From the NCBI GenBank assembly GCA_014800685.1, contig JAAVFQ010000021.1, forward strand, positions 1 to 64,000: a stretch of 64,000 bases of DNA. The letters are read 5' to 3'. The position numbers and the translations under genes are program-made. The stretch is from Bacteroidales bacterium (lineage in GTDB: Bacteria > Bacteroidota > Bacteroidia > Bacteroidales > Muribaculaceae). Within the stretch, counting starts at the first letter, position 1. Every line of letters begins with the position of its first letter. Below, piece by piece: positions 1-7,788 of the stretch. The notes beneath the pieces were generated by a model. That model saw only the letters and a program-made list of their open reading frames with translations. It searched no databases and had not been told where the DNA came from.

Positions 1-174
1 TACATTCTTTATGTGCTTAAAGTCGCACACCATACCGTCTGCGTTTAGCCGTTTAGCCTTACAGTACACTGTTATTATCCAGTTGTGTCCGTGCAGCTGG
101 CTACAGGGGCTTTCGTAGCTTAATTGCAGCTTATGGCAGGCTGCAATTTCCAGTCTTTTAGATACGTAAAACAT
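1..174 (-). CDS. queD: QueD / 6-carboxy-tetrahydropterin synthase-like protein (partial, truncated by window edge)
   Basis: Own translation from ATG at 174: MFYVSKRLEIAACHKLQLSYESPCSQLHGHNWIITVYCKAKRLNADGMVCDFKHIKNV... contains the PTPS/QueD Zn-His and Cys signature (AACHKL..., CSQLHGH) and GMVCDF. Missing from the ORF track because it is short. Confidence 0.82.
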   Translation of the reverse strand, partial: MFYVSKRLEIAACHKLQLSYESPCSQLHGHNWIITVYCKAKRLNADGMVCDFKHIKNV

Positions 175-191
175 AATGCTGTATAAGTTAT

Positions 192-476
192 TTATACCCA
201 AACTATCGCATTATCCCGAATGAAATAATGCGCCTTATTGGGGCAGTTACCGTTAAGAATACTGGGCGATAATGTTACTTTTGTGCCACTGCTGATAAGC
301 TCCCAGCCGTGCTTATTGCCAAAGGGCGTTACGGACTGACAACCGCACCCACAGGCGCATAAGTGAACAGCTGTACCGAACTGGCGTGATACGTATAGCA
401 CGCCCTGCTTCATTTGTGCTTCCTGTGGAATGTAATCCACATATTCCACCCTGTGTAAATGTGTCAGCCGTTTCAT
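192..476 (-). CDS. DUF6527-like small protein with Cys-rich motif (HLCACGCG)
   Basis: 94 aa; VEYVDYIPQ...GVLYVSRQFGTAVHLCACGCG...LSPSILNGNCPNKAHYFIRDNAIVWV resembles DUF6527 proteins. Confidence 0.65.
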   Translation of the reverse strand: MKRLTHLHRVEYVDYIPQEAQMKQGVLYVSRQFGTAVHLCACGCGCQSVTPFGNKHGWELISSGTKVTLSPSILNGNCPNKAHYFIRDNAIVWV

Positions 477-1060
477 TATTCAATGCCTATAAATTTGTGC
501 CACTGCATACCCAGTCGCCATTCGGGGTGTTCCTGCACCAGTGCAATGCAGTGGGCGATGTTGTCTTTGTTGGGTTGCTCTCCGTCAAAGCAGGGCGAAA
601 GGTAGTAGTGTTCCGCGTGTTTGTGGGGAACAGGTATCGGGTCGCCAGCCTTTACCACATAGCGAAGCTCGTTTATGTGGTCGGGGGCTATCTTGGCAGT
701 CTTGGGGCTGCATACCACGTAATCCACACCAGCAGGCACAGGGAGCAGTCCGTTTGTTTCTATGCTCACGTAATAGCCAGCCTGCTTAAGTGCTTCCAGC
801 AGGTGTTCATCCAGCTGTAATGTAGGTTCGCCACCACACAGGCTTACGCTGGCACAGGCTTCTCCCACACGCTTGCACTCGGCTATAATTTCGTGTGCGT
901 CCATAAGCTGGTATCTGCTTTCGTGGTCGGTGTCGCAAAAGCTGCAATGCAGGTTACAGCCACTAAAGCGGATAAACACCTGTGGCGTGCCAACACGTGC
1001 GCCCTCGCCCTGTATGCTGTAGAAAATACGGTTAATTCGGTAGGTCTTTTCAGTATTCAT
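476..1060 (-). CDS. queE: 7-carboxy-7-deazaguanine synthase-like radical SAM protein
   Basis: NRIFYSIQGEGARVGTPQVFIRFSGCNLHCSFCDTDHES: QueE N-terminus with CX3CX2C cluster motif; SLCGGEPTLQ. Confidence 0.88.
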   Translation of the reverse strand: MNTEKTYRINRIFYSIQGEGARVGTPQVFIRFSGCNLHCSFCDTDHESRYQLMDAHEIIAECKRVGEACASVSLCGGEPTLQLDEHLLEALKQAGYYVSIETNGLLPVPAGVDYVVCSPKTAKIAPDHINELRYVVKAGDPIPVPHKHAEHYYLSPCFDGEQPNKDNIAHCIALVQEHPEWRLGMQWHKFIGIE

Positions 1061-1078
1061 ATTGTTGTTTGTTAAGTG

Positions 1079-1894
1079 TTACATATTTTCCCTGCACCAG
1101 CGTTGATACAGCACCCACTGGTCAAAGTTGTTTTGGGCTGCTGCCATTGTTACCAGCTTCTTGCCCTGTGGTGCTTTGGTCTTGCCCATTACGCCTGTGC
1201 GAGGGTCAAAGTGGTACACAAAGCCGCCCAAATTGCCTGCCAGCCACGCTGTGCTATCACAGCTGTAGAACCTGTGGCGATGTTGCAGCCATACACTAAT
1301 CGCTGTTAAGCCCAGTCCGTGTACCTTGCAGCCGTGTTCTGCTGCCACGTCCAAAAACCAGCCCAGCTGCGCGTATTTGTGCTGCTTAAACCAGCTTGTC
1401 GTTTTGGTAGCACCGCCCAGCGATAAGGCGGCATAAGGGTATTCTTTGCAAATGTCTATCCACGCCTGTTTGCCCCTACAGGTGTGCCAGCACGGTATCG
1501 GCTGCATACCTGTGCGCTGTTCCATACGCCTGCGCAATGCAAGTGCTTCGTCCACACTTGCCACCCAGTCAATATCCATTTCCACAAAGTTTTTAATGCC
1601 GTTAGCCAGTACCCAGTCGCAATACTCGTCCGTGTAGCGTTCCCAGTTTACGGCATACTTATCGTCCTGCATAAATGTGAAAGCTCCGCTATCTATTAGC
1701 AGGTTGCAGGCGTTGCTGTTTTGGATAATAGGGTATTTCTTATTCTTGCGTGCATAGTAGAAACTTTGCAGCAGGTTTATGCGCTTGTGGTCGTTGTACA
1801 ACCTGTCGGGCTGCTGGTAGTGCGTAAGCTCCACATCGGGGCTTAAGTGCATCATGCGTATGTAGTCAAACTCGCCAGCTAAATACAGTTCCAT
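1079..1894 (-). CDS. tRNA-guanine-transglycosylase-like / DpdA-like DNA deazaguanine transglycosylase
   Basis: 271 aa; LLIDSGAFTFMQ (TGT DSGGFQ-like), EMDIDWV, LGGATKT, KVHGLGLTAI, YSCDSTAWL, the pattern seen in TGT-fold phage DpdA proteins. Confidence 0.72.
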   Translation of the reverse strand: MELYLAGEFDYIRMMHLSPDVELTHYQQPDRLYNDHKRINLLQSFYYARKNKKYPIIQNSNACNLLIDSGAFTFMQDDKYAVNWERYTDEYCDWVLANGIKNFVEMDIDWVASVDEALALRRRMEQRTGMQPIPCWHTCRGKQAWIDICKEYPYAALSLGGATKTTSWFKQHKYAQLGWFLDVAAEHGCKVHGLGLTAISVWLQHRHRFYSCDSTAWLAGNLGGFVYHFDPRTGVMGKTKAPQGKKLVTMAAAQNNFDQWVLYQRWCRENM

Positions 1895-1903
1895 AGCGTT
1901 ATG

Positions 1904-2557
1904 TTATTTAACCTTTACACCTGTGTAACTTGCCACAGCAGCTTCTACCACTTGCCGTATTTCGTCCAGCTCCGCTTCCAGTTCATCGGGAACGCTTACC
2001 AGCACGTGCAGCCCTTTGGCTTTGTCCTTTTGCTCTGCATCGGTAAAGAAGCTGTCAATGTCCGTGTCGGTATTGTGCCAAATGTCCATACCCCATTCAG
2101 CAAGCAGGTTGTTATCCCACTTGTTTGCCAGCTCGTCAAATTCCCATTTACCAAAGCCCACGTTATCCTTTATCACAAATTCGGCTTTCTCGGCTTCGGT
2201 TAGGTCGGAAACCAGCTGCACCCTTACCAGTGGGCGTTTTTGCCACTTTTCCCAGTATTCCAGCAGCTCCTGCTGTTCAAAGCTGGTAAGGCGTTTGTAC
2301 TTTGTCTGCTGCTCCAGCTTTTGCACAATTTCCTGCTTACCCAGCTGCTGTATGATTAGCAAAGCGCGTGTGCGCATATTGCCACCATACACCACGTGCG
2401 TTTCAGCGTCTGCCACCACTGGGCGTATTGCCAGCATTTTAGGGAACACCAAAATGCTCTGCACCAACAGCTCCAGCTTGTCGGGTGTTATTTCTCGCGG
2501 ATTATCAGCATTTAGTACAATGTCTGTAACCAGCATATTTTTGTAGTCGTTAGCCAT
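1904..2557 (-). CDS. ParB-like nuclease domain protein
   Basis: MANDYKNMLVTDIVLNADNPREITPDKLELLVQSI...PVVADAETHVVYGGNMRTRALL; internal ATG at 2557 preferred over 2626. Confidence 0.7.
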   Translation of the reverse strand: MANDYKNMLVTDIVLNADNPREITPDKLELLVQSILVFPKMLAIRPVVADAETHVVYGGNMRTRALLIIQQLGKQEIVQKLEQQTKYKRLTSFEQQELLEYWEKWQKRPLVRVQLVSDLTEAEKAEFVIKDNVGFGKWEFDELANKWDNNLLAEWGMDIWHNTDTDIDSFFTDAEQKDKAKGLHVLVSVPDELEAELDEIRQVVEAAVASYTGVKVK

Positions 2558-2662
2558 ATTGCGTACATAAAATTTGCGTACAAAGTTAAGGCACAAAGCG
2601 TGTATATACATCACGCCTTGTGCCAAACTTTTGAAAGTAACACAAACTTTGTGGATTTTGTG

Positions 2663-3001
2663 CTATTTAGCCCACAACTCCTGCTTGCATACCTGCATAA
2701 ATTCATCTACGCTGTGGCAAACATAGTAAGAATGCCCCAGTGCCTTTACGTGCTTTTCAAACTCCACCTGTTTAGGCGTTTGTTTGCCTTTGGGTGTTTT
2801 CATTTCAACGTAAATGTGCTTGTCTTTGGCTACAATAACCAAATCAGCCACGCCAGCCATTGCTCCTTCTGCCTTTAGCTTTGCAGCCACTACAGCATTA
2901 CGTTGTCCACCGTTTGGCACTGCATAGATAAGCAGGTTGGGAAACTGGTAACGGAAATAATTTATACAAGCAACCTGTATGTTATGCTCTATTTCTCGCA
3001 T
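2663..3001 (-). CDS. VRR-NUC domain nuclease
   Basis: EHNIQVACINYFRYQFPNLLIYAVPNGGQRN...GVADLVIVAKDKHIYVEMKTPKGKQTPKQVEF is typical VRR-NUC. Confidence 0.88.
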   Translation of the reverse strand: MREIEHNIQVACINYFRYQFPNLLIYAVPNGGQRNAVVAAKLKAEGAMAGVADLVIVAKDKHIYVEMKTPKGKQTPKQVEFEKHVKALGHSYYVCHSVDEFMQVCKQELWAK

Positions 3002-3021
3002 TTTTGTGCTTATTACAGGTT

Positions 3022-3429
3022 TTAATACGGCAATTCATCAGCATTAGCCCCTGGGCTGTATGCGCCAGCGTACTGCTGTTGCTGTGGTGCTTCGCCATTT
3101 TTAAGCAGCACAATGTTATCAGCTATTATTTCCGTCACATAGCGTTTCTGCTGTTGCTGGTTTTCATACTGGCGATAACGTATTTTGCCCTCTATGTAAA
3201 CCTGCGAGCCTTGTTGCAGGAAACGTTCAACAATGGAAGCCAGCCCAGCCCACGCGACAATGCTGTGCCACTCGGTGCGAGCTTCTACCTGTTGCCCATT
3301 TTGCGCTGTGTAAGCAGGCTCGGTGGTAGCCAGTGAAAACTGTGCAACCTTTGTACCGTTTGGCAGCGTTTTTACATCGGGGGCTTTACCCACGTTGCCT
3401 ATTAGGGTTGCTCTATTCAAACTGCCCAT
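3022..3429 (-). CDS. ssb: Single-stranded DNA-binding protein
   Basis: MGSLNRATLIGNVGKAPDVKTLPNGTKVAQFSLATTE...GSQVYIEGKIRYRQYENQQ; acidic tail. Confidence 0.93.
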   Translation of the reverse strand: MGSLNRATLIGNVGKAPDVKTLPNGTKVAQFSLATTEPAYTAQNGQQVEARTEWHSIVAWAGLASIVERFLQQGSQVYIEGKIRYRQYENQQQQKRYVTEIIADNIVLLKNGEAPQQQQYAGAYSPGANADELPY

Positions 3430-3599
3430 ATTATTGCTCTTTTTTGTAGGTTTTATTTTATGTCAGCAGGCTTTTGTCCTGCTAACTGCTATTACTTATA
3501 TTATTAGTATTATATATAATATATACACACATTACTGCTATAACATAGTTACTGTTATAGGGGTGTGCGTATAGGCGTAATGCCGAATACTGGCACGCA

Positions 3600-3920
3600 T
3601 TAGCCGTATGGCGAGCGCACGCAAAAGCTACGTATGCGCATCCAGTACGGACGTGGTTTTGCGCACTGGCTATCCGTAAACGTTTTGCCGAATTGCGCCA
3701 GCCGCGACCTGCCGAACTGGGCAAGCTCGCGCTTAAACTCTGCTACACCATCGTAATCTACTCGGCAAAACTGCGCTTGGCATTTTTCCAGCTGCTGTAT
3801 CGTATCTTCGGCTACACGTGCAAGCTCGGCAAGCTGTTCTACGCTGTTTGCCATTTTCTCTATTTCGTTTACCGTGCAGCCCAAAGCAGCTGCCAGTTTT
3901 TCCAGTGCGTTATTATTCAT
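3600..3920 (-). CDS. Hypothetical protein
   Basis: In operon; internal ATG at 3920 overlaps the end of the GNAT gene. Confidence 0.5.
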   Translation of the reverse strand: MNNNALEKLAAALGCTVNEIEKMANSVEQLAELARVAEDTIQQLEKCQAQFCRVDYDGVAEFKRELAQFGRSRLAQFGKTFTDSQCAKPRPYWMRIRSFCVRSPYG

Positions 3921-4266
3921 TTTGCAGCCGTTTTTCAAGTAGGTAGTAATCGCCCTCCGTGTGTAAGGTGCGTTCCAAATAGCCCCTGCGTTTATACCAG
4001 CGTAAAACCTCCACAGGCGTATCCTGTTTTTTCCATTCCAGCATTACGCTTTTGTGTCCGTGCTGTGCTGCCATTTTTTCGGCTACAGTTAGCAATTCGG
4101 CGGCTTTGCCTTGCCGCCTGTAGGCTGGGTCAACCCATAGCCCATAAATCCACGCTGTGCCGCCCCATTCCTGTTGCTGGTCGTACATTTCTACCTGCAC
4201 CGAGCCTTTGCGGTCTGCAATCAGCAGGCGTGTAAATTCGTGCCACTTTTGTCTGTGAATTATCAT
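3913..4266 (-). CDS. GNAT family N-acetyltransferase
   Basis: IYGLWVDPAYRRQGKAAELLTVAEKMAAQHGHKSVML...VLRWYKRRGYLE. Confidence 0.82.
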   Translation of the reverse strand: MIIHRQKWHEFTRLLIADRKGSVQVEMYDQQQEWGGTAWIYGLWVDPAYRRQGKAAELLTVAEKMAAQHGHKSVMLEWKKQDTPVEVLRWYKRRGYLERTLHTEGDYYLLEKRLQNE

Positions 4267-4269
4267 AAT

Positions 4270-4566
4270 CTAAAATAATGTTGGTTGCATTTTTACTTTT
4301 ATGAAGCAGTCGGAGTAATACGTTATGGCAGACAACTCTATTTTGCCACCGATAACCTGTTGCTCATATTCCAAAAGCCCACAATTAGCACACTGGTAAT
4401 GCCCCTCAAGGAAATTGTTACCTGTGCTGTGTGGTGCTTTTTTCGCATTATGGCTTTTGCATTTAGGACAGGTAAAGCGATATTCAAAATCATCTTCTTT
4501 GTATATGCTTTTTGCCACAAATGGCTTCCAGCTTATAATTTTGCCCAGCGTATTATTATTGCTCAT
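4270..4566 (-). CDS. Zinc-ribbon small protein
   Basis: FTCPKCKSHN...YQCANCGLLEYE (CxxC...CxxC). Confidence 0.6.
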   Translation of the reverse strand: MSNNNTLGKIISWKPFVAKSIYKEDDFEYRFTCPKCKSHNAKKAPHSTGNNFLEGHYQCANCGLLEYEQQVIGGKIELSAITYYSDCFIKVKMQPTLF

Positions 4567-4876
4567 ATACATTCACGCTGTAATCCATTGCAGACCAGCC
4601 ACCGTGTGCTTCTATGTGCTTTATGCGCATATCAAGGAAAAACGGAGGTATTTCCAGTGGTTTATTGCTTCAATGGTTGTTATATTCAAATGTGGCTAAA
4701 GCATCATCGCCTAACCAGTTTTTGGGGTTGATGTACACCTTGCCCCATTCCTGCCTGCTGTTTACAAACTCAACAAACTGGGCAATGGTGCATTGCTTAC
4801 ATTCAACATTGTAATGGCTCATGCAGTCCCCATAAGGACCACCTGTGCAAACAAACTTAAATAAATTCTTATCCAT
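4556..4876 (-). pseudogene. Hypothetical ORF interrupted by a single in-frame TGA at 4670-4672
   Basis: Upstream 68 aa (MDKNLFKFVCTGG...ATFEYNNH*) continues in frame after TGA as SNKPLEIPPFFLDMRIKHIEAHGGWSAMDYSVNVYEQ* and ends overlapping the next gene start. Confidence 0.55.
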
Positions 4877-4887
4877 TGTTTTACGGT

Positions 4888-5076
4888 TTAGTTACTTGGG
4901 AATAATGGTGGGTTCTTTTGCTCCCACACAATGCGCTCCACACGCTCAATTTCGGCGTCAATAACCTTTTCAATTTCCTTGCTGCGTTGCAGGTCGCACG
5001 GTCTGCGTGTTTTGAAATACTCCTTTTGGGCTGCACGCATACGCTTTACTGTTTCGTAAAATTCCTTACTGTTCAT
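4888..5076 (-). CDS. Hypothetical protein
   Basis: 62 aa, tightly packed in operon; overlaps the upstream gene end. Confidence 0.5.
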   Translation of the reverse strand: MNSKEFYETVKRMRAAQKEYFKTRRPCDLQRSKEIEKVIDAEIERVERIVWEQKNPPLFPSN

Positions 5077-5341
5077 AGCCTGCTATTTGTTTGGTTATGC
5101 TTGCCACCATACCCTCCAGCTGCGCTTTATACAGTGCGTCAATTTCTTCCTGCGTGCGTATGCCGCTGGCTGTTTCCACCCAGTCCACCTTTACGCCCTG
5201 TTCGCCCAGTGTTACGGCATTGACCTTAACATTAAACTTTATTTCGTACTGCTTTATAAGGCTGGCAATACCATACTCCAGCGCACCTTTGGCACAGTTC
5301 TTTATTTTGCCAGTGGTAATTCTTATTTTGTTATTTCCCAT
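5066..5341 (-). CDS. Hypothetical protein
   Basis: 91 aa in operon, overlapping neighbours. Confidence 0.55.
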   Translation of the reverse strand: MGNNKIRITTGKIKNCAKGALEYGIASLIKQYEIKFNVKVNAVTLGEQGVKVDWVETASGIRTQEEIDALYKAQLEGMVASITKQIAGYEQ

Positions 5342-5741
5342 TACTGTTGTCGATTATGTCGTTAATTCGTTGTAATATCCGCGCATAACGCTCACTGCGT
5401 GTGCTTTTAATCTTTTTGTTACGCACATACTTGTCGCGTTTACGCTTTACCCACTTAAGGTTCGGCAAAGCCAAATTTTCATAATTGCCGTCAATTACAT
5501 AGGCTTTCATACCAGCAGGCTTTTCGCACACAAAGGCAGTGAGTATTATGTCAGCCACTACGACCAGCACATAATCATCGCCCCTGCGAAGTGTTACCCT
5601 GCGCATACCATAGCCCGACACAAAGCGTAAATCTACGCCTGCGCCTGTTTTACGCACTCTGCCGTAATTGCTGCATTCATAGCCAGTGTAGCCCTTTACT
5701 GGTCGCCACACCTCGCTATCCATACCCACTTGCTCCTGCAT
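5331..5741 (-). CDS. NUMOD4-motif protein (degenerate HNH-endonuclease relative)
   Basis: EVWRPVKGYTGYECSNYGRVRK (NUMOD4); DGNYENLALPNLKWV resembles an HNH C-terminus but the His-rich catalytic block is absent. Confidence 0.6.
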   Translation of the reverse strand: MQEQVGMDSEVWRPVKGYTGYECSNYGRVRKTGAGVDLRFVSGYGMRRVTLRRGDDYVLVVVADIILTAFVCEKPAGMKAYVIDGNYENLALPNLKWVKRKRDKYVRNKKIKSTRSERYARILQRINDIIDNSNGK

Positions 5742-5747
5742 ACGCTG

Positions 5748-6341
5748 TTAATATTTTTTGTTGTGTTTATAAGGTCTGCCTGTGTTATATTCCATTTTGA
5801 GCAGCACGTGCCACCACAGGTCAATATCGTATAGTGCAGCAAGCAGTTCAACGCTTACAATGCCTGAAACAATGCGCTGCTCGGCTGTTAGGTCACCGCG
5901 TGTTATAGTGTGTATAACCTGCCACACATTTTCGGTAAATGCTTGGCTGTTGTTGATACAGCCCACAACTACACTCACGTTGTACAGCCTGCATTTTCGG
6001 GCTTCCGCTAAATCCAGCAGGCGTATAACGGTATCTGCCAGTTCGTCAGCTACAGTGTCCTTTATATAGCTGTTAAATGCTGCATTAAATTCGTACCGCC
6101 ACTGTTCGGGGTCGGCTTCTCGGTCTGCTTCATTCTGCCAGTCTGCCAGTGTTATTTCAAAACTTTCCTTTTCGGCATTGCTGCCTTTACGGTCAGCTTC
6201 AACGGCTTCTGCCAGTTCGCTAATTACCAGTGTTAAGTAATGGTAATCGCTTAACCTGTTTTCCCACCAGCCGTGCCGTACAGCATTGGTATGTATAAGC
6301 ATTGCCAGCAGGTTAAGGTCGGGGCGTTTATTTTTATTCAT
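5748..6341 (-). CDS. MazG-like nucleotide pyrophosphohydrolase-type protein
   Basis: HYLTLVISELAEAVEADRKG...VADELADTVIRLLDLAE (ExxE...ExxD pattern of all-alpha NTP-PPases). Confidence 0.72.
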   Translation of the reverse strand: MNKNKRPDLNLLAMLIHTNAVRHGWWENRLSDYHYLTLVISELAEAVEADRKGSNAEKESFEITLADWQNEADREADPEQWRYEFNAAFNSYIKDTVADELADTVIRLLDLAEARKCRLYNVSVVVGCINNSQAFTENVWQVIHTITRGDLTAEQRIVSGIVSVELLAALYDIDLWWHVLLKMEYNTGRPYKHNKKY

Positions 6342-6352
6342 ATCGTTAGGGG

Positions 6353-6916
6353 TTATTTTGCTGCTTCCAGCATTTTGTAATACTTATTATCGCCCAGCTC
6401 GCCCTGCATTGCCAGTATAGCCTGTATGTGGCGCAATCGGGCTGGTGTTAATTCAATATCGGGGGCTTCTTCGTCATCATCACGCTGCGCAAACAGGTTG
6501 TGCTTGTTTACATACGCTTCCACGATGTTTTTCTGCATTGCCTGCAAATCCTTAAGGAAATTGGCTTTGTGCCATTCAAACAGGCTGCACAGCTCGGCAT
6601 ATTGCAGTGGCGTTAAATCAACTGCAATCGTGCTGCGTGAACGCTGCCTGTATTTCAATTCACGGCTGTTAGTTACCACGCCATGACAATGCACAAACAG
6701 CGTAAGCATATAGCTGTACCTGCCTATTTCAAATTCATAGCGTTTTACCTGTTCCTCGCACAGTATTTCCTCCAGCGTAATGCCATACTTTGCGCACAGG
6801 CTTTCAATGGCACGCTTTGCATTTTCCGCTTCGCCTTTGTAGCCCTTTTCAGCGAGGGCTTGCAGCTTCAGCAGCTTGTTTTTGATACTTTCGTATTGGT
6901 TGCTGTTTTTATCCAT
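6353..6916 (-). CDS. DUF2786-like protein
   Basis: YESIKNKLLKLQALAEKGYKGEAENAKRAIESLCAKYGITLEEIL. Confidence 0.65.
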   Translation of the reverse strand: MDKNSNQYESIKNKLLKLQALAEKGYKGEAENAKRAIESLCAKYGITLEEILCEEQVKRYEFEIGRYSYMLTLFVHCHGVVTNSRELKYRQRSRSTIAVDLTPLQYAELCSLFEWHKANFLKDLQAMQKNIVEAYVNKHNLFAQRDDDEEAPDIELTPARLRHIQAILAMQGELGDNKYYKMLEAAK

Positions 6917-6979
6917 ATTGCTTAAAAATTGAATTTCTTATTTTAAGGCTGATTTTAGAGCGTTTTCGGTGCTTGGTGA

Positions 6980-7042
6980 TTACTTGCTTGAATTGTCTAC
7001 CAAACGCGAACACAGCGCACGCCAGCCGCCAAATTTGGGCAT
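6980..7042 (-). CDS. Possible 20-aa small ORF coupled to the upstream ATPase gene
   Basis: MPKFGGWRALCSRLVDNSSK*; its ATG overlaps the upstream TAA (TAATG). Confidence 0.25.
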   Translation of the reverse strand: MPKFGGWRALCSRLVDNSSK

Positions 7043-7767
7043 TATCGCCTGCTCCCTCCAGTCAGCGTTATTACGTTATAGGTTTTGAAACGGTCTACCA
7101 GTCGCCCAAAGCCGTCTGCAAACTTTTCTTCCAGCTGCTTTATGGTTAGGTTAGTCGTTAGGTGGGCTGTATGCCCCTGCTGCGTCCATATTTCGTTTCG
7201 TGCGTGCAGAAACTCGTTTGTAAGCAGCTGCGTGTCCATACCGAAATACGTTTTACTTTGCACGCCTATGTCGTTAAGGCATATATTGAATGGCTTTGGC
7301 TGGAAGCCTGTACTGTTTTCCTCGTTGTAAGTGTAGCGGTCTAAATTGTTGTGTATGGTGTAGTAGTTTACCATTTGCGTTACCGACATACAGTGAAAGA
7401 AGCGAGGGTTATTGGTGTAGCGCAAATATTCACTCATTACCTGCATAAGCAGCGTTTTGCCAGTACCTACAGGACCCATAATAAGCAGGTTTTTGTGTAG
7501 CTTGTATTTGGCTTCGGGGAAAACATCCTCTGCCAGTTCCGAGCCATTGAAATAGTAAAGTAGAAAGCGAAGCACCTTTTTGTTATGCTCGTCAATAACA
7601 AACTTTCTGCGTTGTGGCAGCAGTATTTTGTTGGCAATGGTAACTACCAGCTGGGCGTGCTGGTTAGATACCGTTTCATCGTCCAACAGTTTGCACTGCT
7701 GCTGCGCCCTGCGTGCATCATTGCACACGCGCTGTAATACTTTGTCCAAAGTTACTGGTTCTTCCAT
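7042..7767 (-). CDS. DnaC-like AAA+ ATPase (helicase loader)
   Basis: NLLIMGPVGTGKTLLMQVM (Walker A), FNICLNDIGVQSK, HLTTNLTIKQLEEKFADGFGRLVDRF. Confidence 0.8.
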   Translation of the reverse strand: MEEPVTLDKVLQRVCNDARRAQQQCKLLDDETVSNQHAQLVVTIANKILLPQRRKFVIDEHNKKVLRFLLYYFNGSELAEDVFPEAKYKLHKNLLIMGPVGTGKTLLMQVMSEYLRYTNNPRFFHCMSVTQMVNYYTIHNNLDRYTYNEENSTGFQPKPFNICLNDIGVQSKTYFGMDTQLLTNEFLHARNEIWTQQGHTAHLTTNLTIKQLEEKFADGFGRLVDRFKTYNVITLTGGSRR

Positions 7768-7788
7768 ATTGCTTGTAAAGTGTGTATG

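Noticed and set aside
1-1894. Host queuosine (tRNA Q) biosynthesis cluster
   Set aside because: Genes are inside the phage early operon and the TGT-like protein is shorter and diverges from bacterial Tgt; DNA modification is favoured, though not proven.
3482-3724. 80-aa minus-strand ORF near ssb
   Set aside because: Overlaps the better-supported 3600-3920 ORF and AT-rich intergenic DNA; no recognizable content.
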